Positions 17,389 through 26,466 of a DNA stretch of 37,368 bases are shown in pieces. The notes beneath the pieces are model-generated. The model made no database searches and was not told the DNA's origin. It saw only the letters and a list, made by a program, of their open reading frames with translations. The DNA comes from JBBQKF01 sp038326615 (GTDB lineage Bacteria > Bacillota > Clostridia > Saccharofermentanales > UBA5734), in contig JBBQKF010000021.1 in the NCBI GenBank assembly GCA_038326615.1, forward strand, positions 1 to 37,368, read 5' to 3'. A program made the translations under genes and the position numbers. Numbering within the stretch: position 1 is the stretch's first letter; every line of letters begins with the position of its first letter.

Positions 17389-18990
17389 TTAAAAGTGCAG
17401 AACTGAAACTCTTAAGACTCCATCAATTTCTGATAAAGCATCAATAGTATCCTGATCGATATCCTTTTCGACGCTTACAAATGAAACAGCCTTTTGTTTA
17501 TCTTTCTTACTGCTCCAGTTCATCGATGTGATGTTAATATCTCTTAGTCCTAGAACTGTCCCGACTTTACCGATAATACCTGGTTTGTCAGTATTTTGCA
17601 TTGCAATTACATTTTCGGCAGGCTCAAAATCCATGTGGTATCCAAAGAAATCAACTAAACGAATGCTGTCTTTTGCAAAAACAGTACCTGAAACTGACAA
17701 AGATTTATCATCGGAATGGAAAATTATTGTTATAAGATTTGTGTATTTTTCAAGATGGCTTGTCTTGCTTTCAACAATTTCAATTCCCATGTTTTTAACA
17801 TTCTGCATTACGTTAACAAAGCTCAGACGTTCATGAGTTATCGGTGTAAGGAACCCCTTAAGTGCTGAAAGTGTTATCAGCCCTGTTTCTTTAGATGCGA
17901 GGTCCCCACTGAAAATAAGTTCAATCTTGTTAACGCGCTGTTTCTCTGTCTGGAAATAAATTGAACCGAGTTTTTCGGATAATTCGATGTATGGAGCCAT
18001 TTCGCTAAGACGCCCGCTTATTGTTGGCATATTTATTGCAGCCACAAGTTCGCCCTTTAGTGCTTTTGCAACAAGTTCTGTTACAGCAGTTCCTACGTTC
18101 CAGTTTGCTTCGTGAGAAGATGCTCCAAGGTGAGGAGTTATAACGCAATTTTGGAGAGTAAGTAAAGGGTGCTGAAAGTTTTGTTCACCTGGCTTTTTGT
18201 CATAACTTGGTTCCTTGTCAAATACATCAATTCCTGCAGCAGCCACTTGCCCTGAAACAAGTGCATCGTAAAGAGCTTTTTCATTTACAAGTCCACCGCG
18301 TGCAGCATTAACTATACGAACGCCCTTTTTGCATTTTGCTAATTCAGGAGCGTCAATCATGTTATAGGTTTCTTTGTTTTTTGGTGTATGAAAGCTTATT
18401 AAATCTGCGACAGCGATAAGTTCATCAAGTGTTTTGCATTTTTTGACGCCTAAATTATTGAATTTTTCATCAGATATATATGGGTCATATGCTATAACAG
18501 TCATTCCAATTCCGATAAACTTACGGGCAACTATACTACCAATTCTTCCAAGTCCAATAATACCAGCTGTTTTACCTTCGAGTTCGTTTCCAATCATTGT
18601 TCCTCTTCTGAAATCATCAACACGGGCTTTTCTGTCAGCAAGAGAAATGTTACGGAATGCATCAAACGCAAGACCGACAGCAAGTTCACCTGCAGCCATA
18701 ATATTTGCTTCAGGAGTATTAACAGCTATAATACCTTTTTTGGTACAGGCATCAACTTGAATATTATCGATTCCATTTCCAGCACGACCTACAACTTTAA
18801 GGTTTGGAGCTTTTGAAACCAATGCTTCGTTTACCTGTGTTACGCTTCTTACGATAAGTGCATCATAAGGTTCCATCATATTCTCAATTTCTTCCTGAGT
18901 AAATCCTAGTTTTTCATCTACATCAAATCCTTGATCTCTAAGATATTGGACTGACTCCGCTGCAATTTTTTCTGAAATCATTATTCTCAT
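17389..18990 (-). CDS. serA: D-3-phosphoglycerate dehydrogenase
   Basis: This 533-residue protein is the long form of SerA. The Rossmann motif GIIGLGRIGS (about residue 145) binds NAD. The substrate and catalytic residues of the D-2-hydroxyacid dehydrogenase family are present: RSVTQVN near 50, NAARGGLVNE near 233 and PHLGASS near 289 with the catalytic His. An intervening ASB domain and a C-terminal ACT domain (VIAMQNTDKPGIIGKVG, about 460-533) complete it. It oxidises 3-phosphoglycerate to 3-phosphohydroxypyruvate, the first step of serine synthesis; the ACT domain suggests serine feedback. The ribosome site is weak (AAAGG). It has its own promoter and the palindrome ATTGTATACAAT upstream, despite following serC. 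Confidence 0.96.
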   Translation of the reverse strand: MRIMISEKIAAESVQYLRDQGFDVDEKLGFTQEEIENMMEPYDALIVRSVTQVNEALVSKAPNLKVVGRAGNGIDNIQVDACTKKGIIAVNTPEANIMAAGELAVGLAFDAFRNISLADRKARVDDFRRGTMIGNELEGKTAGIIGLGRIGSIVARKFIGIGMTVIAYDPYISDEKFNNLGVKKCKTLDELIAVADLISFHTPKNKETYNMIDAPELAKCKKGVRIVNAARGGLVNEKALYDALVSGQVAAAGIDVFDKEPSYDKKPGEQNFQHPLLTLQNCVITPHLGASSHEANWNVGTAVTELVAKALKGELVAAINMPTISGRLSEMAPYIELSEKLGSIYFQTEKQRVNKIELIFSGDLASKETGLITLSALKGFLTPITHERLSFVNVMQNVKNMGIEIVESKTSHLEKYTNLITIIFHSDDKSLSVSGTVFAKDSIRLVDFFGYHMDFEPAENVIAMQNTDKPGIIGKVGTVLGLRDINITSMNWSSKKDKQKAVSFVSVEKDIDQDTIDALSEIDGVLRVSVLHF

Positions 18991-19035
18991 GATATGACCA
19001 ACCTTTCATTATTAGAATGAATTTAAATGTTTCAA

Positions 19036-19063
19036 AGTATACTGTAAAATTTTTGATAAACAA
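19036..19063 (-). promoter_or_regulatory. Promoter of serA
   Basis: On the minus strand TTGTTT (19058-19063), a 16-bp spacer and TATACT (19036-19041) lie about 45 bp upstream of the serA ATG, inside the 106-bp gap after serC. Confidence 0.55.
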
Positions 19064-19072
19064 CCAGAAATG

Positions 19073-19084
19073 ATTGTATACAAT
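19073..19084. promoter_or_regulatory. Palindromic operator ATTGTATACAAT (serA)
   Basis: This is a perfect copy of the palindrome at the hydrogenase promoter, here about 9 bp upstream of the serA -35 and 12 bp past the serC stop. Its upstream position would suit activation or promoter-proximal repression. Confidence 0.5.
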
Positions 19085-19096
19085 TTGTAACTTTCA

Positions 19097-20176
19097 TTAT
19101 TTTACCATTTCTACTAGCACTTCGTCAATCGTAGCAAGCAATTCTTTTATTTCTTTTATTGTAACATCTGCCATATGTGCAATTCTGAAAGTTTTTTCTT
19201 TCAATTCCCCATATCCATTAGAAATTGTAAATCCACGCTCACCAAGTCTTTTGTTAAGGTCCGAAACAGAAATCTCTTTTGTATTGGTAATGCATGTAAC
19301 TGTATTTGATAAATAACGATCATCTGAGAAAAGTGCAAAATTCTTAAGTGCCCAGTTGCGAACTTCCGTAGCCATTTCGGTATGTCTGTCAAACCTTTCG
19401 TCAAGACCTTCTTCAAAGATACAATCAAGTTGGTAATCAAGTGCGAACATATGTGAAAGTGAAGGTGTTGAAGGGTATTGATATTCTTTATCTTTTACAT
19501 ATTGATATAACTCGACATAGTCAAAATACAAACCGCGGTGAGGAACTTTTCTTGCCGCAGCTATTGCTTTTTCGGAAACTGAGCACAATGCCATTCCAGG
19601 TGGAAGTCCGAGGCACTTTTGTGTTGATGTTATGCAGATATCAACTCCAAGTTTGTCAACTTCGATTTTCGTGCCACCAAGTGAGCTGACAGCGTCAAGG
19701 CACCATATAACTTCTGGATATTTTTTAATTACTTCGCTTATTTCATAAACAGGATTTGTAATTCCAGTTGCGGTTTCATTATGTGTTATGCAAACAACAT
19801 CATAATCTCCCGTTTTCAATGCTTCATCAACCATTTCTGGCAGGGTTGCTTTCCCAAGTTCCGATTTGATTTTATCTGCTGAAATTCCGTTTGCTGTTGC
19901 CATTTTATACCAACGATCACCGAAAGCACCAATAGAAAAAACTGCAACTTTCTTGTTTGTACATGAACGGATTGCGCCTTCCATAAGGCCACTACCTGAA
20001 GAAGTTGAAAGCAATATTGTATTTTCTGTGTACATAAGCTTCTGTAGTTTTTCGGAGATGTTTTTCTGTAGTGCTGAAGCTCCCTTCGTCCTGTGTCCTA
20101 TCATTGGTGTGCTCATCTTTGAAAGCACTCCCTCGCGTACTTCAACAGGTCCTGGGATAAATAATTTCTTGTGCAT
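19097..20176 (-). CDS. serC: Phosphoserine aminotransferase (class V, alanine-glyoxylate type)
   Basis: This 359-residue PLP enzyme belongs to class V aminotransferases of the alanine-glyoxylate/serine-pyruvate branch: FIPGPVEVREGVL at the start, THNETATGITNP near 130, CLDAVSSLGG near 160 and the Schiff-base lysine in TSTQKCLGLPPG near 185. It is not the E. coli-type SerC. Its place just upstream of serA on the same strand strongly suggests it converts 3-phosphohydroxypyruvate and glutamate to phosphoserine. A serine-glyoxylate or alanine-glyoxylate role is the alternative. RBS AGGTGG is 8 bases from the ATG. No clear serC promoter or T-box was found in the 417 bp upstream. Confidence 0.85.
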   Translation of the reverse strand: MHKKLFIPGPVEVREGVLSKMSTPMIGHRTKGASALQKNISEKLQKLMYTENTILLSTSSGSGLMEGAIRSCTNKKVAVFSIGAFGDRWYKMATANGISADKIKSELGKATLPEMVDEALKTGDYDVVCITHNETATGITNPVYEISEVIKKYPEVIWCLDAVSSLGGTKIEVDKLGVDICITSTQKCLGLPPGMALCSVSEKAIAAARKVPHRGLYFDYVELYQYVKDKEYQYPSTPSLSHMFALDYQLDCIFEEGLDERFDRHTEMATEVRNWALKNFALFSDDRYLSNTVTCITNTKEISVSDLNKRLGERGFTISNGYGELKEKTFRIAHMADVTIKEIKELLATIDEVLVEMVK

Positions 20177-20358
20177 AGAATTCCACCTTTCGTGTTTTTA
20201 TAAAATCACTTCATTTTTACTTCATAATCACACCAATACTCTTTGAATAATTTCTCTTATTCTATACGATTTCAGATAATATTTCTACCGTAAAAATGAG
20301 ATTTTGTTATTTTAACAGCAATTATATACAAATGTGAAATATTTTACAGCATAATGAA

Positions 20359-20387
20359 AGAGATTCCATGTTTTGCATGAAATCCCT
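20359..20387 (-). terminator. Hairpin between the LysM gene and serC
   Basis: On the minus-strand RNA, GATTTCATG and CATGGAATC pair (with wobbles the stem extends to about 12 bp) around a short loop, followed by TCTCTTTC. The wobble pairs work only on this strand. It probably ends transcription of the LysM gene; the T run is weak. The rest of 20177-20593 is A/T rich with no gene. Confidence 0.4.
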
Positions 20388-20593
20388 TACTAACTTTCAT
20401 TTGAATTTACTATTTATACGTATTAAAAATCAACAATTTATACCTATTTAAAATTTATATTAATGAATAGTCAAATCTAAATTCTATACAAATAAATAAT
20501 CCAAATTAACATGATTACATAAATCAACTTATTACCAGAAGTAACTCAAACTGTCTGGAAACTAGTGCGTTATAACATATAAAAATGTACTAC

Positions 20594-21991
20594 CTAATTA
20601 ACTTTGGGAATTGTAATATCCCATCCTTGCTGATAAGTTGCAGTTGTGAATGAAGGATATTTCGCTTTATTTGCTGCAACTATAGCATTAATATATTTCA
20701 TATCTGTAGAATTATAATACTTCTTTGCTATAGTTGTTAATAATTCCCCTGGTGCGATTGTATGGGTTGTTGGCAGAACATTTGTAGCAGGCTTAGTTGG
20801 AGTTACATTAGCAGGAGTAGTTGGTGTTGGTGCTTTCGTTACTTGTGAAGTCGTATCACTATTAGCTGAACTATCTATGCTGGTAGAGGTGCCAGAATCT
20901 GTTGAGGAAACGATTTGTGTTGGTGTTGGTGTTAACTCTAAAGGATTCTTTCCGCGATTTCCGTTAATCATCGTATAAACGGCAAATGCACAAACAAGAA
21001 TAACAATTACAATTATAGCAATAAGTGCTATTTTCTTTGATTTACCGTTAGCTCTCTCATCATTCTCATCTTCATCATCAGGATATTGATCATAATCTTC
21101 TTCCTGTTCGTAATCACCATCTTCTGCATTAACAGGTGCTTTAGCATTGGAGGTATCTTTCTTTGCTTGAGCACCAGATGGTTTGCCCATTAAAGGGAAC
21201 GCAGCTACAGCACTTTTCGTGGCTCTTTCGCCATTAGATATGCTTTCTACAAAACCTATCATAAATTGAATCGGTGTTCCTGGAACCTTAGATGCAGCTT
21301 CGGTTATTACGAGGCCTGCGGCTTCGCACTGATCATTTGCTTCATAAAGAATTCTTAACATCTCTCTTTGTCCAATAGATTCCATGACTTCTCTGTTACA
21401 AACTATAATACAGTCGTCAACCATCAATTGTGCAATGTTTGAGTATCGCACGGTTCCTGCAACGCCTGCACAGTATATATCAATGTTGGGTACTGATTTG
21501 CCACTATAATCAATAGCTTCAAAAGGAATATCATCCTTAGTTAGTGGATAAAGTGTGTCATTTCGGTAAAGATAAGCACAACCTCTTCCCATAGTTACTG
21601 CAGCAACTTCGGAATCCTTGACCATAATCCCTGCAAAAAAAGGTTGACGAACACCTTCGTGTTGGAGAGATAATCTCCCTGCAACACCGACACTACATTC
21701 AGCAATGTCTGTAATCTGATTGTCAATATTCTTCGATGAATGCTTTATCTCAAGAGTGGTCCTATCTAATACAGGCTTTACCATCTCAATGTCTTTCTTA
21801 TTATCGCCCGATGATTGTGTTGCAAAAGTTGCAAAAAAGAAAGCTTTGTCTTCGCGGTCTAAAGATATATCAGCAGCCCTTGATTCTCGTGGTCCAGAAA
21901 TTCTTCCATCAATCCAAAAGCCATCTGTTGCTCCACTAGCAGGACTGTATCTTGCTGTTATAGTTGTAGAAATTCTTGTAATTTTAGCCAT
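20594..21991 (-). CDS. Membrane protein: degenerate PP2C-like domain, TM helix, LysM
   Basis: The protein has 465 residues. Residues about 15-255 look like a PP2C (PPM) phosphatase fold that has lost its metal sites. The segment GRGCAYLYRND...PLTKDD stands where active enzymes have GDSRAYL...LTKDH, and VDDCIIVCNREVMESI...AAGLVITEA stands for the LLCSDGL region. The first DG..GG motif and the final DN are not seen. A very acidic linker (about 288-315) precedes a single TM helix (about 317-341), a Ser/Thr/Pro-rich spacer and a C-terminal LysM domain (about 409-465). This predicts an N-in protein whose outer end binds peptidoglycan and whose inner pseudo-phosphatase may bind a partner. The PP2C assignment is my reading of weak similarity; the TM and LysM are clear. 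RBS GAGG precedes the ATG. Confidence 0.8.
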   Translation of the reverse strand: MAKITRISTTITARYSPASGATDGFWIDGRISGPRESRAADISLDREDKAFFFATFATQSSGDNKKDIEMVKPVLDRTTLEIKHSSKNIDNQITDIAECSVGVAGRLSLQHEGVRQPFFAGIMVKDSEVAAVTMGRGCAYLYRNDTLYPLTKDDIPFEAIDYSGKSVPNIDIYCAGVAGTVRYSNIAQLMVDDCIIVCNREVMESIGQREMLRILYEANDQCEAAGLVITEAASKVPGTPIQFMIGFVESISNGERATKSAVAAFPLMGKPSGAQAKKDTSNAKAPVNAEDGDYEQEEDYDQYPDDEDENDERANGKSKKIALIAIIVIVILVCAFAVYTMINGNRGKNPLELTPTPTQIVSSTDSGTSTSIDSSANSDTTSQVTKAPTPTTPANVTPTKPATNVLPTTHTIAPGELLTTIAKKYYNSTDMKYINAIVAANKAKYPSFTTATYQQGWDITIPKVN

Positions 21992-22270
21992 TTAAACTGT
22001 CCTCATTTCATAATCTTTGATTTATTCACTTACTTAATCGTTATCAATTTGTTAAAATATAATAATGTCTTTCATCAAGGCATTCTATTCATATTGCAGT
22101 AAATACCTCTAGGAAATCGACGTACATCCTTACAAATTATACCACATTTAAAGGCATTTGATTATAAAATATTTCATCTGTAACAAACGTTTATCAAAAT
22201 TGAAATAATTCTGACATGATTCAAAATTTTTATGATACAATTAGACATAATAAAATCTCTTGGAGGAACC

Positions 22271-24520
22271 ATGACAAAACAAACTGAAAACTCAACACAG
22301 GCGACGCAAATTTATCAGAAAATTTCAGAATCCGCCTCAAATTCAGTTCTTTGTAAAAGAATAGCAAAGGAGCTCTCAATATCATTGCCGCAGGTAGAAA
22401 GCACCATTGCTTTAATTGATGACGGAAATACAATTCCATTTATAGCAAGGTACCGAAAAGAAGTCACAGGTAATCTTGATGACGAGCAATTACGTAATCT
22501 TCACGAGAAACTTTTATTTTACAAAGCACTCTTTTCAAAGAAGGATGATGTCAAAAGACTTATTTCTGAACTTGGTTTTCTTACGCAGGAAGTCGCTGAT
22601 TCAATAGACAGATGTGAAACTACAACTGAGGTCGAAGATATATATCGCCCATTTAGACCGAAGCGTAAAACCCGTGCTTCAATAGCAAAAGAAAAAGGTT
22701 TGACAGGATTTGCACTCAAAATACTTGAATGTAAAGACGAAGAACCTGCTTTGCTTTCATATGCAACAACTTTTATTAATCCCGAGAAAGGCGTAAACGA
22801 AATACAAGAGGTATTTGACGGCGCGTGCGATATAATCGCAGAAGCAATATCTGAAGATGCCGCTTTAAGAAAGAGACTTCGAACACTCTACAATAATACA
22901 GGAATTATCGAAACCAAAGCTAAGGGCACTAAAGAATCGGTATTCGAAATGTATTACGATTATCACGAGCCAATTTCTAGAATTGCCGGTCACAGAATCC
23001 TCGCTATAAACCGCGGGGAACGTGAAGAAATACTTAATGTAAAATTAGCCATGGACAACGATTTTGCCGGTAGCCTAATACTTGAGCATTGTAGCAGCGG
23101 TAAACTTGCGCAAAGTCCTTCACTTGAATCTGTTATTCCCTCAAATTACAAAGCAAGGGCTTGCATGGATTATATAACAAGAGCCTGCGCTGACTCATGG
23201 AAAAGACTAATTGAACCGTCACTCGAGAATGAAATTCGAAATTCACTAACAGAATTTGCCGAAGAGAAAGCAATCAATATTTTTGCAGCAAACCTCAAAA
23301 GTACACTTATGTTATCTCCGATAAAAGGCAAAAACGTTCTGGGCTTTGACCCTGCATACCGTACTGGTTGCAAACTTGCTGTTGTCGAATCAACTGGTAA
23401 ATGCCTTGTAACTACTGTCATATATCCAACACCTCCCCAAAGCAAGGTGACTGAGGCTAGCCGTGTCCTTCTGTCGCTAATTGGTCAGTTCAAAATTGAT
23501 ATGATAGCAATCGGCAACGGGACTGCATCAAGAGAGTCTGAGGCATTTGTAAGCGCTGTTCTTAAAGAATGTCCAACGACTGTTAAATATTTCATTGTTA
23601 ACGAAGCAGGTGCTTCAGTCTATTCCGCATCAGCACTTGGAACATCTGAATTTCCAGATTTTGATGTATCTTTAAGAAGTGCAGTATCCATTGCAAGAAG
23701 ATTACAAGATCCACTTGCTGAGCTTGTAAAAATCGATCCTCAGTCAATCGGAGTAGGACAATATCAGCACGATATGAACCAGAAAAAGCTAAAAGAAAAC
23801 CTTGGTACAGTCGTTGAGGACTGTGTTAACGCAGTTGGTGTTGATCTTAATACTGCATCACCTTCACTTTTATCATATGTAGCTGGAATTAATCAGACTA
23901 CAGCAAAAAACATCGTTTCCTTCCGTGATGAGAATGGAGCATTTACTTCTCGTACACAATTAAAGAAAGTCCCTAAGCTTGGAGCAAAAGCCTTCGAGCA
24001 ATGTGCAGGTTTCCTTCGTATTCCAGGTGCAAAAGATATCCTCGATACTACATCTGTTCACCCTGAGTCCTACACAGCTGCACGAAAACTCCTCACAATG
24101 TTAGGTAACCCAGAGCCTGGCGAACTTAAGATTAAAGCTCAGCAAAAAGGCATTGAGGATTTGGCCTCTGCACTTAGCATTGGAATACTTACTTTAACAG
24201 ATATCATTGACGCCATAATTAAGCCCGGCCGCGACCCACGTGAAGATATTGCTCAAGCTGAACTTCGAAGTGATGTTCTTGAAATGAAAGATTTGAAGGA
24301 AGGTATGATGCTGGTTGGTGTTGTCCGTAATGTTTCCGCATTTGGAGCATTTGTAGACATTGGTGTCCATCAAGACGGCTTGGTTCACATCTCTCAGCTT
24401 TCTGACACATTCGTTAAAGACCCTGTCACCTTTATCAAAGCAGGACAAACTGTGCGAGTAAAGGTAATCGGAGTTGATATTCCTAAGAAGCGAATATCTC
24501 TTTCGATGAAAGGGCTATAA
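22271..24520 (+). CDS. tex: Tex family RNA-binding protein
   Basis: This 749-residue protein has the full Tex layout. An N-terminal helical Tex domain (IPFIARYRKEVTG near residue 57) is followed by a YqgF/RuvC-like domain (GFDPAYRTGCKLAVV near 357), helix-hairpin-helix repeats (about 526-587) and a C-terminal S1 domain (VGVVRNVSAFGAFVDIGV, about 673-745). Tex is a conserved nucleic-acid-binding protein linked to transcription and RNA turnover; its exact role is unsettled. The ATG at 22271 follows GGAGG by 4 bases. The frame stays open 13 codons earlier, without a ribosome site. The acyltransferase follows after about 85 bp on the same strand. The 279-bp divergent gap from the LysM gene is A/T rich; no promoter there is clear enough to list. 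Confidence 0.95.
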   Translation: MTKQTENSTQATQIYQKISESASNSVLCKRIAKELSISLPQVESTIALIDDGNTIPFIARYRKEVTGNLDDEQLRNLHEKLLFYKALFSKKDDVKRLISELGFLTQEVADSIDRCETTTEVEDIYRPFRPKRKTRASIAKEKGLTGFALKILECKDEEPALLSYATTFINPEKGVNEIQEVFDGACDIIAEAISEDAALRKRLRTLYNNTGIIETKAKGTKESVFEMYYDYHEPISRIAGHRILAINRGEREEILNVKLAMDNDFAGSLILEHCSSGKLAQSPSLESVIPSNYKARACMDYITRACADSWKRLIEPSLENEIRNSLTEFAEEKAINIFAANLKSTLMLSPIKGKNVLGFDPAYRTGCKLAVVESTGKCLVTTVIYPTPPQSKVTEASRVLLSLIGQFKIDMIAIGNGTASRESEAFVSAVLKECPTTVKYFIVNEAGASVYSASALGTSEFPDFDVSLRSAVSIARRLQDPLAELVKIDPQSIGVGQYQHDMNQKKLKENLGTVVEDCVNAVGVDLNTASPSLLSYVAGINQTTAKNIVSFRDENGAFTSRTQLKKVPKLGAKAFEQCAGFLRIPGAKDILDTTSVHPESYTAARKLLTMLGNPEPGELKIKAQQKGIEDLASALSIGILTLTDIIDAIIKPGRDPREDIAQAELRSDVLEMKDLKEGMMLVGVVRNVSAFGAFVDIGVHQDGLVHISQLSDTFVKDPVTFIKAGQTVRVKVIGVDIPKKRISLSMKGL

Positions 24521-24604
24521 TGGAAAAGTTAACCATTTAGTGCGAGTCTTTTAACTGTATGAGACAAAAATGACATTTTGAAAAGAAGGGGTTTATTGTT
24601 TAAA

Positions 24605-26149
24605 ATGGAGAAAAATAGTTTTAAAACGAATAAACCTCGCGATTATGGCCCCCCCCCCAATAAGGTAATCTATTTTGTTGTTGCCCACCTTATACGCTTT
24701 ATATTGAAGCCTTTTTTCAAGGTCAAATGGACAGTAAGCCCAGATGTAAGAAACCTTAAGCCCCCTTTTGTCATTCTTGGCAATCATCCGTCATACCTTG
24801 ACCCATTTTTAATGGCCGGCGCACTGTATCCTTTTAAAATAAACTTTTTAGCGGCAGCAACATTTTTCAGAAACAAGAAAATTGAGCCTTTGCTATATCT
24901 TGGTGGAGTTATCCCGAAAACGCAGTTCAGAGCTGATCCTGTGTCGATAAAATCCATGTTTAAGGTAATAAAACGTGGCGGTATACTAGGAATTTTTCCC
25001 GAAGGCGCAAGATCAACTGATGGTGGACCTTTGACTATTGAAGACTCAATAACAAAATTCATCCGCAAGATTGGCCAGCCGGTTGTGACCGTCGTCTCTA
25101 ATGGTTCATATCTCTCCTGGCCACGATGGTCCGAAAGCTCATTTCGCAGAGGGCAGATAAATATTGATGTCAAGCTGCTTTTTTCAAAAGAAGACATTGC
25201 AAATCTCACCCAAGATGAACTTCACATGAAGACTATTCATTCACTTGAATTCAACGATTATGAGTGGCAGGATAAAAATATGCTTGAATTTCACTCGAAA
25301 GCGCCAGCAAAAGGCTTGCATAATATCTTGCACCGTTGCCCTCTGTGCCTGAAAAACTGGGTAATGGCAACAACCGAAACTTCAATTTACTGTAAATCAT
25401 GCAACAATAAAGGACTTATGAATAAATACGGATTTATTTCTAAAGCTGATGAAGGAAGTGTTGTTTTTAGAACTGCTCGCGATTGGAATGTCTGGCAATT
25501 CAATCAACTTGCAGATGCAGTCAAATCACAGGATTATTTTATTTCAGATGAAGCAACTCTTTTTATTTCAGAACGCGAAGCACCTTATGAATATTCAGTC
25601 GAAGGAGTTATAAGACTCGACAAAAACGGGTTTTCGTATCATCCGTTCTCAAAGGTCGTAAATATTTCTACAGAATCTACTGGCTTTACAAGTACATTTG
25701 AATCATCCCTGGAAGATGACATATTAAACGAAAGAAACGACGACGAATCACCTCAGAAAGATTACATGTTAAACATAAGAAACGTCGACGCATCATCCCT
25801 GGAAGATGACATTTTAAACGAGAGAAACGTCGATGAATCACTTAACGAGAATAAATGCGATAAATCACTAAACGAGGGAAAAGATGGAGAATCGCTACGC
25901 GAGAGCAAAGGCGTTGAATCACTAAATGAGAGCAAAGTTGGAGACAGCCTAAACGATAAAATTGGCCTTTCCAAAACAAATACTAAAGAATTTCCTCTCG
26001 CAGGAATTCTTGGTATAAGTTCGGATTATGGTGAAAATTTTGAAATCGTGTCTGACCAATTCACATATCGCTTTATATTAAGAAATGGGCAGAAAGCCAT
26101 ATCTTTCGCTCATTCTCTAGAACATTTACGCAAAATTTATTTGAATTAA
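24605..26149 (+). CDS. PlsC-type acyltransferase with zinc ribbon and repeat insert
   Basis: The protein has about 514 residues. The N-terminal part is a 1-acylglycerol-3-phosphate acyltransferase (PlsC/LPLAT) domain: a hydrophobic helix, then NHPSYLDP near residue 60 (the HX4D catalytic motif) and FPEGARST near 131. A zinc-ribbon-like pair, CPLC and CKSC (about 245-265), follows. The C-terminal region is unfamiliar and is split by a low-complexity insert of about 86 residues (about 366-452) built from repeats such as SLEDDILNERN and ESLNESK. The PlsC part should acylate a lysophospholipid at the membrane; ordinary PlsC is about 200-250 residues, so the rest is extra. The start is uncertain: the ATG at 24605 has AAGGGG 13 bases upstream; a TTG at 24596 is closer. 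A run of 10 C lies at codons 15-18. Confidence 0.85.
   Translation: MEKNSFKTNKPRDYGPPPNKVIYFVVAHLIRFILKPFFKVKWTVSPDVRNLKPPFVILGNHPSYLDPFLMAGALYPFKINFLAAATFFRNKKIEPLLYLGGVIPKTQFRADPVSIKSMFKVIKRGGILGIFPEGARSTDGGPLTIEDSITKFIRKIGQPVVTVVSNGSYLSWPRWSESSFRRGQINIDVKLLFSKEDIANLTQDELHMKTIHSLEFNDYEWQDKNMLEFHSKAPAKGLHNILHRCPLCLKNWVMATTETSIYCKSCNNKGLMNKYGFISKADEGSVVFRTARDWNVWQFNQLADAVKSQDYFISDEATLFISEREAPYEYSVEGVIRLDKNGFSYHPFSKVVNISTESTGFTSTFESSLEDDILNERNDDESPQKDYMLNIRNVDASSLEDDILNERNVDESLNENKCDKSLNEGKDGESLRESKGVESLNESKVGDSLNDKIGLSKTNTKEFPLAGILGISSDYGENFEIVSDQFTYRFILRNGQKAISFAHSLEHLRKIYLN
24649..24658 (+). repeat. Poly-C tract (10 C) in the coding start of the acyltransferase
   Basis: Ten consecutive C residues encode Gly-Pro-Pro-Pro about 15 codons into the gene. 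The tract is exceptional in this A/T-rich sequence. Gain or loss of one base would shift the frame upstream of the catalytic domain. Confidence 0.9.
25703..25960 (+). repeat. In-frame repeat insert within the acyltransferase gene
   Basis: TCATCCCTGGAAGATGACAT recurs at 25703 and 25793, a period of 90 bp (30 codons), followed by shorter imperfect units of about 10-14 codons around ESLNESK. All spacing keeps the frame. The encoded segment is acidic/polar and probably disordered. Confidence 0.8.
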
Positions 26150-26156
26150 ATTTTGC
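26130..26156 (+). terminator. A/T-rich hairpin at the acyltransferase stop
   Basis: GCAAAATTTA / TAAATTTTGC forms a perfect 10-bp stem with a 7-base loop; the TAA stop lies in the 3' arm. T-rich sequence follows after about 10 bases. The stem is A/T rich, so terminator strength is doubtful. The remaining 26157-26396 has no visible gene. Confidence 0.4.
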
Positions 26157-26396
26157 ATTGCATTTGTTGAATTTTTATTCTTATTTTTGATTATCATGTT
26201 TACCCAATACAATTATTTCAATTTAAGATGTACTAATAAAATGCAATTTCGGTTAAAGTTGTATGTAATACAAATAGTTATTTCAACTAAAGTCATCATT
26301 TTAGTAATTTATTCAATTCTTTATAAGTATCTTGCTTTTACTTTTTCTGAATAAGTACGGATTTTCAACACAAAAAGCATCTCGTTTCACTACTAT

Positions 26397-26466
26397 CATT
26401 ATCGAATTTATTCTATATGCTATTATCGAATTTATTCTATATGTTATTATCGAATTTATTCTATAT
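26397..26466. repeat. 24-bp tandem repeat overlapping the glgP stop codon
   Basis: ATCGAATTTATTCTATAT recurs at 26401, 26425 and 26449, an exact 24-bp period. The third copy contains the glgP stop (26461-26463 on the minus strand), and the other two carry further TAG triplets just downstream. Confidence 0.88.

Noticed and set aside
20177..20593. T-box or serine-responsive leader before serC
   Set aside because: I found no AGGGTGG-type T-box sequence and no specifier-like or terminator structure adjacent to serC.
24605..26149. Frameshift in the acyltransferase caused by the poly-C run
   Set aside because: With ten C the frame is continuous from the start through the catalytic motifs to the stop.
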